Made by a program: the position numbers and the translations under genes. Below the pieces are notes generated by a model. It saw nothing but the letters and a program-made list of their open reading frames with translations, was not told the DNA's origin and made no database searches. A DNA stretch of 35,099 nucleotides from Candidatus Woesearchaeota archaeon (GTDB lineage: Archaea > Nanobdellota > Nanobdellia > Woesearchaeales > UBA12501), in assembly GCA_016180035.1 (NCBI GenBank), contig JACPCA010000007.1:1-35099 (forward strand), in the 5' to 3' direction. Positions 14,250 to 21,964 of the stretch are shown here, piece by piece. The stretch's first letter is position 1; each line of letters opens with the position of its first letter.

Positions 14250-16043
14250 ATGGCAAAGGTCATCATCATCGCGGCGCTGGACGAGAATCGCGTCATAGGA
14301 AACAAGAAATCCCTGCCATGGCGCATCCCCGGCGACTTCCGCCACTTCAAGGACACCACCGACGGCCATGCCGTCATCATGGGCAGGACTACGTTTGAGT
14401 CGCTGGGAAAGCCGCTGCCAAACCGCATGAACATCGTCCTTACCTCACGCCCATTCAATGCGCCTGGCGTGTCTGTCTCCAAAGATCTTCGCTCTGCCAT
14501 CATCACCGCTGCCGCGCAGGGATACGGCAGCATCTTCCTGATCGGCGGCGCTTCTGTGTATGCAGAAGGGCTCCAGTACGCCGACGAGATGATCCTCAGC
14601 CATATTCCAGGAACACACGAGGGCGACACCTTCTTTCCGCAGTGGGATGCGCAGCAGTGGCAGATGGGCAGGGAGCAGCAGCGGGAGGGATTTGCTGTGC
14701 GATGGTATAACCGTATCAGCAACCAAGACGGCCATGCGCACACTGCTACGGCCACTCCGGCTGCCGCGGCATATCATCCTGCAGTTTATCCTGCATTATC
14801 CCGTTCCGATCCAGAACTCCACCAGCACGTCATCGGAGAGCGCCGGCGCCAGCAGGAAACCCTGAACATGATCCCGTCAGAGAATTATGTCAGCCCTGCT
14901 GTTCTTGAGGCAAGCGGCTCTGTCCTCGCCAACAAATACGCGGAGGGATATCCGAAAAAAAGGTATTATCAGGGCAACGCAAATGTTGATGAGGTTGAGC
15001 AGCTTGCCATCGACCGCGCCAAAAGGCTGTTCGGAGCAGAGCATGCCAATGTCCAGCCATACTCCGGCAGCCCGGCGAACATGGCGGTGTATTTCGCGCT
15101 GCTGAATCCTGGCGACACCATCCTCGGCATGAAGCTGGACATGGGCGGCCACCTGACGCACGGCCACAGCGTCAACTTTTCCGGAAAGCTGTACAATATC
15201 GTGCAGTACGGCGTTGACCGTGAGACAGGGCTGCTCGACATGGAGGAGATCCGCGAGCTTGCCCTGCAGCACCGCCCGAAAATCAGCGTCTCTGGCGCAA
15301 CAGCATATCCCCGCATCATCGACTTCAAGAAGTTCCACGACATCGCCAAGGAAGTCGGGGCGTACAGCTTTGCCGACATCTCCCATATTGCCGGACTCAT
15401 CGTCGGCGGCGCGCACCCGTCTCCCTTCCCGTTTACGGATGTGGTGATGACGACGACGCACAAGACCCTGCGCGGGCCGAGAGGGGCGATGATCCTGTGC
15501 AAGGAGGCCTACGCAAAAGCCATCGACAAGGCAGTGTTTCCAGGGCTGCAGGGCGGCCCTCACATGAACACGATTGCGGCAAAAGCAGCGGCATTCAACG
15601 AAGCCCTGCAGCCGCAGTTTCGCGACTACGCCCAGCAGATTGTGCGAAATGCGAAAGCGCTGGCCAGCACGCTGATGGATCATGGCCTCACGCTTGTCAG
15701 CGGCGGGACAGACAACCACCTTCTCCTGGCCGATCTCACCTCCCAAGGTGTCGGGCTGGGGCGGAAAGCTGCTGTTGCGCTTGAAGAGGCAGGCATCGTG
15801 ATGAATGCCAATACTATCCCGTACGATCAGAGCACGCCTTTCAGCCCCTCCGGCCTTCGCATGGGAACGCCAATCCTCACCACGCGAGGGATGAAAGAGG
15901 AAGAGATGCGCCAGGTCGGCGAGTGGATCGCTGCGGTCGTCAACGATATGGGCAACACGGCCCTGCAGCAGAACATACGAAAGAGCGTGGTAGAGCTCTG
16001 CAGCAGGTTTCCAGTATACCCGGCATACGGAGAGGGCTGTTGA
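14250..16043 (+). CDS. Bifunctional dihydrofolate reductase-serine hydroxymethyltransferase fusion
   Basis: 597 residues in a single uninterrupted frame. Residues 1-158 are a complete DHFR: VIGNKKSLPWRIPGDF with the acidic residue Asp29, the NADPH-binding GRTTFESLGKPLP, and LIGGASVY. An Ala/Thr/His-rich linker of about 25 residues follows. From about 186 to the end lies a full SHMT: RQQETLNMIPSENYVS, the substrate-binding YSGSPANMAVY, and the PLP lysine Lys405 in TTTHKTLRGPRG. No ATG lies between the domains at a place that would give a whole SHMT. DHFR reduces the dihydrofolate made by ThyA, and SHMT recharges it from serine, so the product is ThyA's cosubstrate. The next gene starts 1 nt after the stop. 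Confidence 0.93.
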   Translation: MAKVIIIAALDENRVIGNKKSLPWRIPGDFRHFKDTTDGHAVIMGRTTFESLGKPLPNRMNIVLTSRPFNAPGVSVSKDLRSAIITAAAQGYGSIFLIGGASVYAEGLQYADEMILSHIPGTHEGDTFFPQWDAQQWQMGREQQREGFAVRWYNRISNQDGHAHTATATPAAAAYHPAVYPALSRSDPELHQHVIGERRRQQETLNMIPSENYVSPAVLEASGSVLANKYAEGYPKKRYYQGNANVDEVEQLAIDRAKRLFGAEHANVQPYSGSPANMAVYFALLNPGDTILGMKLDMGGHLTHGHSVNFSGKLYNIVQYGVDRETGLLDMEEIRELALQHRPKISVSGATAYPRIIDFKKFHDIAKEVGAYSFADISHIAGLIVGGAHPSPFPFTDVVMTTTHKTLRGPRGAMILCKEAYAKAIDKAVFPGLQGGPHMNTIAAKAAAFNEALQPQFRDYAQQIVRNAKALASTLMDHGLTLVSGGTDNHLLLADLTSQGVGLGRKAAVALEEAGIVMNANTIPYDQSTPFSPSGLRMGTPILTTRGMKEEEMRQVGEWIAAVVNDMGNTALQQNIRKSVVELCSRFPVYPAYGEGC

Positions 16044-16044
16044 T

Positions 16045-16689
16045 ATGGCATCTGCGCCTGACACGGCATCCGAGTATATTCCTGAGTATGTTCCTGGTCA
16101 TGTTCAACAGGGCTGCCGCGGCGGATTTTTCGCATCAGCCGGCACTGTTCTCTTGACAAGACACTGGCATAAGTATGCTATTGCCTTTGGCGCAGTGATC
16201 CTTCTGCTTGCCGTGCTTGCCACCAAAAATCTTTTGTTCCTCTCCTTGCTGCTGAGCATGAACATGCTGCTGAGCGCTCTCCTCCGGCCGTTCAAGCGAT
16301 TTCTGGGCGGATTTGCCAGCGGCATAGAGCTGGTGACGCTCAGCACGGTGCTGGCAGGCATGGCCTACGGCTCATGGATCGGCGCCTTGTTCGGCATGGC
16401 ATCTCTTGCCGTGAACTTTTTTTTCCTTGGCCGGATGACGATGTTCACTCTTCTTGTCCTGCCGGCGTACGGGCTCATCGGCTTGCTGGCTCCGCTCGTG
16501 ACGGCAGCGAACGTCACTATGGCAGGCATCTTTTTTTCTATCGCGTACAACAGCCTTGTTTCCATCGCCATCCTCTCCTTTTTTCGCGGCAGCATGCTCA
16601 AATGCCTTGCCTTTAGCTCCACGAACATAGTATTTAATGTTCTGGCATTCACCTATCTCGCTCCTTTCATGGCAAGATTGATGGTATAG
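16045..16689 (+). CDS. Polytopic membrane protein, paralogue 1 of 3 (possible transporter subunit)
   Basis: 214 residues. A polar N-terminus of about 45 residues is followed by about six hydrophobic segments. The motif LLRPFKRFLGGFASGIELVTLSTV with MAYGSWIGALFG recurs in the next two genes. Size, helix count and the Gly-rich AYG region resemble substrate-binding S components of ECF vitamin transporters, but no ECF ATPase or T component is in the window, so this is inference. It starts 1 nt after the DHFR-SHMT stop, which implies translational coupling to folate metabolism. Confidence 0.7.
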   Translation: MASAPDTASEYIPEYVPGHVQQGCRGGFFASAGTVLLTRHWHKYAIAFGAVILLLAVLATKNLLFLSLLLSMNMLLSALLRPFKRFLGGFASGIELVTLSTVLAGMAYGSWIGALFGMASLAVNFFFLGRMTMFTLLVLPAYGLIGLLAPLVTAANVTMAGIFFSIAYNSLVSIAILSFFRGSMLKCLAFSSTNIVFNVLAFTYLAPFMARLMV

Positions 16690-16757
16690 ATAAATAATCA
16701 GACGATTATGATAGAGATTGAGGAGGTAAAACTGACGGAACCTCAAGAGGCAGCACC

Positions 16758-17336
16758 ATGGCAGACCAGCGCTCCACGACGGCAAAAGAAGTTTATAGCT
16801 TCTGCATGAAGAAGCCGATGAGGAATTACCTGCTGTTCTTTCTCGCAGCCCTGCTGGCTATCCTGCTTGCCGTCTCCTTCCGCTCGATGTTTGTGATCCT
16901 GCTCCTGCTGGCCATCAACGCTGTCCTGTCGCTGATCATCCGGCCCTTCAAGACAGTCCTGAGCGGGATAGAGATCGTGACCTTCAGCACCGTGCTGTGC
17001 AGCGTTGCTTACGGGCCGAAAACAGGGATGCTGGTCGGGCTGGTTTCCATCATCGTCAGCCTTCTCTGCCTTGGCAGGTTCACCAATTATGCCGTGCTGA
17101 TGGTGCCGGTCGTGATGCTGCTGGGCTACCTCGCGTTTTATCTCTCCGCCTTTGGCATTGCCGCAGCCGGCATCATCATGACCGCGGCGTACAACCTGGT
17201 CATCTTCTGCATCATCATCTTTCTTGGGGGAAATACGGTCAAAGGGTTTTCTTACATCGGCGTCAACATCGTGCTGAACATCTTTCTTTTCAGCGTCCTG
17301 GCGCCGATAGCCTTAAAAATGATGGTATCCCCATGA
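16758..17336 (+). CDS. Polytopic membrane protein, paralogue 2 of 3
   Basis: 192 residues with about six hydrophobic helices. The shared motif reads LIIRPFKTVLSGIEIVTFSTV followed by VAYGPKTGMLVG. NIVLNIFLFSVLAPIALKMM near the C-terminus also matches paralogue 1 (STNIVFNVLAFTYLAPF). It lies 68 nt after paralogue 1. A GAGGAGGT at 16720-16727 is too far from the ATG at 16758 to be its normal ribosome-binding site. The stop overlaps the next start by ATGA. Confidence 0.7.
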   Translation: MADQRSTTAKEVYSFCMKKPMRNYLLFFLAALLAILLAVSFRSMFVILLLLAINAVLSLIIRPFKTVLSGIEIVTFSTVLCSVAYGPKTGMLVGLVSIIVSLLCLGRFTNYAVLMVPVVMLLGYLAFYLSAFGIAAAGIIMTAAYNLVIFCIIIFLGGNTVKGFSYIGVNIVLNIFLFSVLAPIALKMMVSP

Positions 17337-17992
17337 ATACTATGACTGGAAAAGAGGCCATAGCTGCAAAACCGACTGGGCTGGCTGGAGCTCCGCCAAG
17401 CAGTGGATTAAGAGGATGGAGAAGATTTCGAGAATTTCTCCAGGCAAGAGACGTGTTCCAGAACAGGATGTTCCGGCAGGGAATACTATCATTCTTTGTG
17501 GTGGTAATCCTGCTTCTCCTCCTGTTCTCCTTCCGCTTCCTTTTTGCCGTCGTGCTTCTGATCCTTGTCAGTATCATCATCGGATTTGCGCTGCGGCCAT
17601 TCCGCTCCCTGTCTCTCGGCGTTGAAGTCGGGCTTTTTGCCACCGTCGTCAGCTCGATGACGCACGGCATCAAGGCAGGCATCATCGTCGGGCTTGCGGT
17701 CCTGACCGCAAAGCTTATCGCAGAAGGAAGCCTGAGCGTGTACAGCCTTGTCATCTATCCCTCCCATCTCATCGTCGCCGTGATGGCCGGGCTCTTTGCT
17801 GATGCCAGCGTCGTGACAGTAGGGATTGCAGCAGCGCTCTTCCACAATCTTTTTACCGGTATCCTGAGCTTTTTCTTCCTGGGAGCGCCGGCATCAAAAG
17901 TGTTCATCTACACCAGCACGAACATTCTCTTCAACCTGCTCTTGTTCTCGGCAGTTGGACCTGCAGTCATTCGACTGCTTACAGCAGGGTGA
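17333..17992 (+). CDS. Polytopic membrane protein, paralogue 3 of 3
   Basis: 219 residues when started at the ATG overlapping the previous stop; a longer upstream frame would run through paralogue 2 and is rejected. A charged N-terminus of about 50 residues precedes about six helices. The shared motif reads FALRPFRSLSLGVEVGLFATV with MTHGIKAGIIVG, and the C-terminal NILFNLLLFSAVGPAVIRLL repeats the pattern of its neighbours. Divergence between the copies suggests an old tandem duplication, perhaps with different substrates. Confidence 0.7.
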   Translation: MNTMTGKEAIAAKPTGLAGAPPSSGLRGWRRFREFLQARDVFQNRMFRQGILSFFVVVILLLLLFSFRFLFAVVLLILVSIIIGFALRPFRSLSLGVEVGLFATVVSSMTHGIKAGIIVGLAVLTAKLIAEGSLSVYSLVIYPSHLIVAVMAGLFADASVVTVGIAAALFHNLFTGILSFFFLGAPASKVFIYTSTNILFNLLLFSAVGPAVIRLLTAG

Positions 17993-18032
17993 TTCAGAAC
18001 CAGGAACACGCTGGCAGGTGCTATCTGTATCG

Positions 18033-18455
18033 TCACCCCCTCCTATTCTTCTGAAAGTGGGGTATTCGGGGGATAAGAACGCAGGCTATCGCGCTGATGA
18101 TCGCCATCCAGTAATATCCAAAGCCAAGCGCCATGCCGATAGCGCTCGAGAACCAGATGCTTGCTGCAGTCGTCAAGTTCCGGACGTTAGCGCCCTCTTT
18201 GATGATGAGACCTGCCCCTAAAAAGCCGATGCCAGTGACGATCTGGGCAGCAATCCGTGATGTTGATTCAGGATCCACCCGAGAGGACAGCATAGTGAAC
18301 ACCATAGCTCCCATGATGACAAAGGTGTGCGTGCTGATGCCAGCGACCTTCCTGCGGGATTCCCGCTCAGCGCCGATGAGGATGCCGGCAATCAGGCTGA
18401 GGACAAAGGAAAAAAGAAACGACGGCTCATGCGGGGTGAGAAGATTGAATGCCAT
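18033..18455 (-). CDS. MgtC/SapB family membrane protein
   Basis: 140 residues. Family features are LSLIAGILIGAERESRRKVAGISTHTFV cut at the conserved ERE, QIVTGIGFLGAGLIIKEG, and VRNLTTAASIWFSSAIGMALGFG. There are four predicted membrane helices and no cytoplasmic C-terminal domain, so this is the short MgtC form. MgtC proteins are linked to growth in low magnesium and to ATP synthase control in bacteria; the archaeal role is unclear. A box A (ATTTATAT on the minus strand, 18479-18487) is 28 nt before the ATG. Confidence 0.88.
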   Translation of the reverse strand: MAFNLLTPHEPSFLFSFVLSLIAGILIGAERESRRKVAGISTHTFVIMGAMVFTMLSSRVDPESTSRIAAQIVTGIGFLGAGLIIKEGANVRNLTTAASIWFSSAIGMALGFGYYWMAIISAIACVLIPRIPHFQKNRRG

Positions 18456-18524
18456 AAAACATTATGGGGGTATGAAGAATATAAATGTTACTAAACTCTG
18501 TCCAGATTCTTTTTTTCTTGCGAG

Positions 18525-18716
18525 TTATAACAAAAAATAATAAAAGTGCCCATAAGGGCACAACGGAACAAGCGCGCCGCCACGTTCGCAGTGCTCTATC
18601 AATTCCATTTTTTTGCTCCTCAACAGTGTGGAGCAAAAAAATGGACATGACTCTCCTATTGCGATGCGTGGCGGCGCCGTAATCCGTTACAGGCCCTTGG
18701 CCTGTTGTATTGTGAT
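18525..18716 (+). repeat. Structured repeat element, family 1, copy A
   Basis: Nested hairpin element. The outer arms are GCGCCGCCACG (18574-18584) and its complement (18667-18677), spanning 104 bp. The central 15-bp perfect stem is CCATTTTTTTGCTCC (18605-18619) with 18630-18644. Flanking small hairpins are GTGCCC/GGGCAC (18546-18561) and ACAGGCC/GGCCTGT (18689-18705). The ends are A-rich on the left and TTGTATTGTG on the right. It fills the intergenic space between mgtC-like and tmk and matches, inverted, the element at 25128-25300. Confidence 0.8.
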
Positions 18717-18805
18717 TTTGCTTCGCTTCTCCACGGTACTGTCATGATCCTATACTGAACTCCAGAAGCAGAACATTTAAAAATTCACCCTCCTTCATAC
18801 GAACT

Positions 18806-19426
18806 ATGAAAGGCCTTTTTATCGTCATCTACGGCGTGAACAATATCGGCAAGACTACGCAGGCCATGAAGCTGGTGGATCACCTGAAGAGAGAGGGCTA
18901 CAAGGCAGAGTATCTCAAGTATCCCAATTATGATTCCCCCACAGGCCGGCAGATCAGCGAGATCCTCCGCTCCGGCAGGCCGCAGGCGATGACAGAAGTG
19001 GAGTTCCAGACGCTGTACTTCAAGAACAGGCGTGAGTTTGAGCCGGCGCTGCAGAAGAAGCTCGAGGCTGGCACAATCGTTGTTGCGGAAGATTATGTCG
19101 GCACAAGCCTTGCCTGGGGCTCTGCAAAAGGGGCAAGCTATTTCAAGCTTAAGACCCTGAATGCCGGGCTCATCCAGGAAGATGTCGCTATCCTGCTGCA
19201 CGGCGACCGGTATGTCAACTCTGTCGAGCACGGCCACCTGCATGAGACAGACCCGGAGCTTGCAGAAAAAGTGCGGCAGAAGCATCTGGAGATCGGAAAA
19301 AAGCTCGGCTGGCTTCTGGTGGATGCGAATCAGCCGCTTGAAAAAGTGTTTTCAAATGTTCTTAAGGCAGTCATGCCGGTAGTCGAGATCCGCATCCTGT
19401 ACCCGATGATGCAGAAGAGAGGATAA
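18806..19426 (+). CDS. tmk: Thymidylate kinase-like protein
   Basis: 206 residues. The P-loop GVNNIGKTTQ lies at 10-19. KYPNYDSPTGRQISEIL corresponds to the substrate-binding segment and FQTLYFKNRREFEP to the next helix. VVAEDYVGTSLAWGSAKG corresponds to the dTMP kinase DR[YF]..S..AYQ motif, with the usual Arg missing after Asp. It would phosphorylate dTMP to dTDP, the step after ThyA. ACATTTAAAAA at 18773-18783 is a box A about 27 nt before the ATG, so the mRNA is probably leaderless. Confidence 0.82.
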   Translation: MKGLFIVIYGVNNIGKTTQAMKLVDHLKREGYKAEYLKYPNYDSPTGRQISEILRSGRPQAMTEVEFQTLYFKNRREFEPALQKKLEAGTIVVAEDYVGTSLAWGSAKGASYFKLKTLNAGLIQEDVAILLHGDRYVNSVEHGHLHETDPELAEKVRQKHLEIGKKLGWLLVDANQPLEKVFSNVLKAVMPVVEIRILYPMMQKRG

Positions 19427-19429
19427 TTG

Positions 19430-19484
19430 GGTGGTGGGTAGTAGGCAGTTGGCCCAACGTGCCCCCCAACCTACTGCCCACCAC
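19430..19484 (+). repeat. Long imperfect hairpin after tmk
   Basis: GGTGGTGGGTAGTAGG and CCTACTGCCCACCACC form an imperfect stem just after the tmk stop, enclosing a short loop with CCCAACGTG. There is no downstream T-run, so it is not a classical intrinsic terminator. It may protect the mRNA 3' end or be a small palindromic insertion. Confidence 0.55.
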
Positions 19485-19533
19485 CAAAAACAGATTCACA
19501 ATATTTATAAACAAAACTGATCCCTTCCAACAC

Positions 19534-20286
19534 ATGGCTCCTTCCGTTTGGCTGTCAACGATCTTGAGCGTGCTTCTCGTCAGCCTTATCTCTTTCGTCG
19601 GTGTTCTTGCCCTGTCGCTCAGCGCAAAGGCGCTCAAGAATATGCTGATCTATTTTGTGAGCTTTGCAGCCGGCGCCTTGTTCGGCGATGCGTTCCTCCA
19701 TCTTCTTCCGGAAGCGGTGGAAGAAGCAGGATTCGGGCTTCATGTCTCCCTCTACATCCTCATCGGCATCGCGTTCTCATTCGTGGTGGAGAAGGTCATC
19801 CACTGGAGGCACTGCCACCTGACCATGACGAAGGAGCATGCGCATCCTTTTGCCGTGATGAACCTGACTGGAGATGCCGTGCACAACTTCATCGATGGCC
19901 TGGTGATCGGGGCAAGCTATCTTGCCAGCTTTCCTGTCGGTGTTGCAACGACCATCGCCGTCGTGCTGCACGAGATTCCCCAGGAGATCGGCGACTTCGG
20001 CGTGCTCATCCACGGCGGGTACACCAAAGGCAAGGCGCTGTTCTTCAATTTTCTCACCGCACTGACAGCCGTTGTCGGCGCCATCATCGCACTGGCGGTC
20101 GGCGATGCGACAGGAAGCATGACGTCGTTTCTTGTTCCGTTCGCTGCCGGCGGGTTCATCTATATCGCCGGCTCTGACCTCATCCCGGAACTGCACAAAG
20201 AGATCAAGGCAGACAGGTCCATCCTCCAGCTGGTGTCGTTTCTTGCCGGCATCGGCATCATGGTAGCACTGCTGGTCGTTGAGTGA
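19534..20286 (+). CDS. ZIP family metal transporter
   Basis: 250 residues with about eight membrane helices. The helix-IV motif HNFIDGLVIGASYLASF and the helix-V motif HEIPQEIGDFG carry the metal-coordinating residues of ZIP importers (zinc, iron or manganese). A His-containing loop WRHCHLTMTKEHAH lies between helices III and IV. TTTATAAAC at 19504-19512 is 22-30 nt before the ATG at 19534, so this start is chosen over an in-frame ATG at 19459. The metal is not certain. Confidence 0.93.
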   Translation: MAPSVWLSTILSVLLVSLISFVGVLALSLSAKALKNMLIYFVSFAAGALFGDAFLHLLPEAVEEAGFGLHVSLYILIGIAFSFVVEKVIHWRHCHLTMTKEHAHPFAVMNLTGDAVHNFIDGLVIGASYLASFPVGVATTIAVVLHEIPQEIGDFGVLIHGGYTKGKALFFNFLTALTAVVGAIIALAVGDATGSMTSFLVPFAAGGFIYIAGSDLIPELHKEIKADRSILQLVSFLAGIGIMVALLVVE

Positions 20287-20366
20287 GAGATCGAGAAGAA
20301 AGGAGATAATAAAAAGAAATGGCAGGAGATAAAAAAAACGGCAGACGGTTATAGCTCACCACAAAA

Positions 20367-20489
20367 CTATCCGCCCTTTTCTTGCTGTTCTTCTTTCTTA
20401 TCCTGTTCTATCGTTGTCACTGCCTGCTCTGGTGCAAAAAACGTGTTGAGCTTTTTCACCCGGAGCTGTGCGTTCCAGCTTGCTGTCAT
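20367..20489 (-). CDS. Small 40-residue protein, unknown
   Basis: The frame MTASWNAQLRVKKLN... ends in a Glu/Gln/Lys tail (EQDKKEEQQEKGG). A strong Shine-Dalgarno (AAGGGGTGA) lies 4 nt before the ATG, better than most in this window, and a TATA-like run lies further upstream. No domain is recognised. It sits convergent to the ZIP gene and just downstream of dut on the same strand. Confidence 0.45.
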   Translation of the reverse strand: MTASWNAQLRVKKLNTFFAPEQAVTTIEQDKKEEQQEKGG

Positions 20490-20547
20490 CGTGTCACCCC
20501 TTGTTTAAAGACTGCGATATTTTTTCTCCAAACTCCTAACTACCAAC

Positions 20548-21072
20548 TCATGTCATGCCAGTATGGCCGAACCCTCCTTCTCCGCGATCAGTGGCGTCCA
20601 GCTCGCTGACGTCGTGCAGCTGTGCCGTCTCTATCTTGTTGAACACGGCCTGTGCAATCCTGTCGCCGCGCTGGATGTCCAGCGGCGCCTTGCCGAAGTT
20701 GAAAAGGATCACGCCGACAATGCCGCGATAGCCGGAATCGATCGTGCCGATGCCGTTCATCAGCCCAATGCCGTGCTTTGCGGCAAGGCCTGACCGCGCC
20801 CGGACGTGCATTTCATACCCCTCGGGGACAGCAACTTTTATTCCGGTAGAAACAAGCTTGAATTCGCCGGGCTGAAGGACCGTGCTCTCCGCGGCGTACA
20901 AGTCCATGCCAGCATCGCCTTTTCTTGCGTAGTGTGGGGTTGGAAGATCCTTATCCACCTTGCAGATCCTGACCTGGAGAACAGGCGGAGCTGGCGATGA
21001 TGCATTCTCTGCTGATGAGTTCTCTGTCAAGGAGGAATCCATTGAAGGAGCCATGATCATGGAGGTATTCAT
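20548..21072 (-). CDS. dut: dUTP diphosphatase (dUTPase)
   Basis: 174 residues containing all five dUTPase motifs in order: GDAGMDL, ARSGLAAKHGI, NGIGTIDSGYRG, GDRIAQAVF and RGEGGFGHTG. It hydrolyses dUTP to dUMP, keeping uracil out of DNA and feeding ThyA. An N-terminal Ser/Pro-rich extension of about 30 residues is unusual and probably disordered. A box A (TTTATATA on the minus strand, about 21098-21105) is 29 nt before the ATG at 21072, supporting the long form over internal ATGs. Confidence 0.95.
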   Translation of the reverse strand: MNTSMIMAPSMDSSLTENSSAENASSPAPPVLQVRICKVDKDLPTPHYARKGDAGMDLYAAESTVLQPGEFKLVSTGIKVAVPEGYEMHVRARSGLAAKHGIGLMNGIGTIDSGYRGIVGVILFNFGKAPLDIQRGDRIAQAVFNKIETAQLHDVSELDATDRGEGGFGHTGMT

Positions 21073-21148
21073 AGCGATAGTATTCTCAACAGCGCTATAT
21101 AAATTCAGTTATTCTCTAACATATCATGTTTAGAAATGTATATTCAAT

Positions 21149-21682
21149 CTATTCAATTTTTTTGTCGCCCTTGTCAAAGGAAAACATGTCGTGAAGGCCG
21201 TCTTCTCGTATCGAGCCGCTTTCTGCATCCACTTTGATGTTGAGCGTCTTGAACGTTTGAGTAACATAGGTGACATTCACGACCAGCCCGTGCTCTTTCG
21301 TCGCCTGGAGCACCATGACTTTCTTGACCGGCCGCTCTGCCGGATACTTTTTCTCCTGAAGATCATGGCATAGTGCGGCAACAGAATCAATTGTTTGGCG
21401 GACGTGCTTGGTATCAACAGCGATGATCCGTTCTGCGTCTTCCTTAAATATCTGCTCGTCTTCTTGGATGGTGAAGCTGCTGTCGTCATCCATGCTTTCG
21501 AACGTCGTCATGGTGTCGTTCTCATTGTAGTAGCCGACCTGCCACTGCATGCCGACCTTGCCTTTTTCTTCTCCGATCATGACAAAGAGGTGGGCGAGGT
21601 AGGAATGTGGATGAGAAGATTCCCACGCCTTGTATATCTGCTGCGATTCCAGCTGCCGTAGTTTTGAAAGAAAATCCATCAT
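21149..21682 (-). CDS. Hypothetical soluble protein, unknown
   Basis: About 177 residues, acidic, with no signal peptide or membrane segment. It begins DFLSKLRQLESQQIYKAW across its first helix. A mid region has NENDTMTTFESMDDDSSF, and the second half contains KKVMVLQATKEHGLVVNVTYVTQTF, which looks like two beta strands. No family is recognised. A box A (CCATATAAACC on the minus strand, 21702-21712) points to the ATG at 21682 or the adjacent one at 21679, not the ATG at 21694. Confidence 0.6.
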   Translation of the reverse strand: MMDFLSKLRQLESQQIYKAWESSHPHSYLAHLFVMIGEEKGKVGMQWQVGYYNENDTMTTFESMDDDSSFTIQEDEQIFKEDAERIIAVDTKHVRQTIDSVAALCHDLQEKKYPAERPVKKVMVLQATKEHGLVVNVTYVTQTFKTLNIKVDAESGSIREDGLHDMFSFDKGDKKIE

Positions 21683-21748
21683 TTGGGAGAACAAGAGATG
21701 GTTTATATGGTTTTTGGTGGGTATGGCTCTGTAGAAAATCTTTCTTCG

Positions 21749-21903
21749 TTTTTAGCCGTCAAATGCCTGTTTTCGGCTAAAAAAAAAACAGATTTTGGGC
21801 GCCGCCACGCTTAACTTATCTTGTTAAGTTTATTTTTTTCCCACCCTGCCCGGGCGAGGTGGGAAAAAAATAAAGTTTTCAAAGAAAACCACGGCGGCGC
21901 CCC
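21749..21903 (+). repeat. Structured repeat element, divergent relative of family 1
   Basis: The outer arm GGGCGCCGCC (21797-21806) pairs with 21893-21902. Inside are CTTAAC/GTTAAG (21810-21828), a perfect 17-bp stem TTTATTTTTTTCCCACC (21829-21845) with 21858-21874, and GTTTTC/GAAAAC (21875-21889). A further stem TTTTTAGCCG/CGGCTAAAAA (21749-21783) flanks it on the left. It shares the GCGCCGCCACG arm with the other elements but not the outer hairpin module. Confidence 0.65.
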
Positions 21904-21964
21904 AAATAGGGCAATATTTTCTAATGAGCAGGCGGTTATGATACCCGTCTTTGCTGTACTAACC

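Noticed and set aside
14877-16064. A 395-codon open frame on the minus strand opposite the SHMT domain
   Set aside because: It is the shadow of a high-GC, well-conserved SHMT coding sequence; its translation is Arg/Cys/His-rich with no domain and no promoter.
16997-17332. Long N-terminal extension of paralogue 3 starting at 16997
   Set aside because: It overlaps paralogue 2 in another frame with Arg/His/Ser-rich nonsense, while the ATG at 17333 gives the ATGA overlap and the paralogous layout.
18605-18644. Family 1 central stem as a simple intrinsic terminator
   Set aside because: The T-run is inside the stem, the outer arms and side hairpins are conserved, and the element also occurs where no gene ends nearby.
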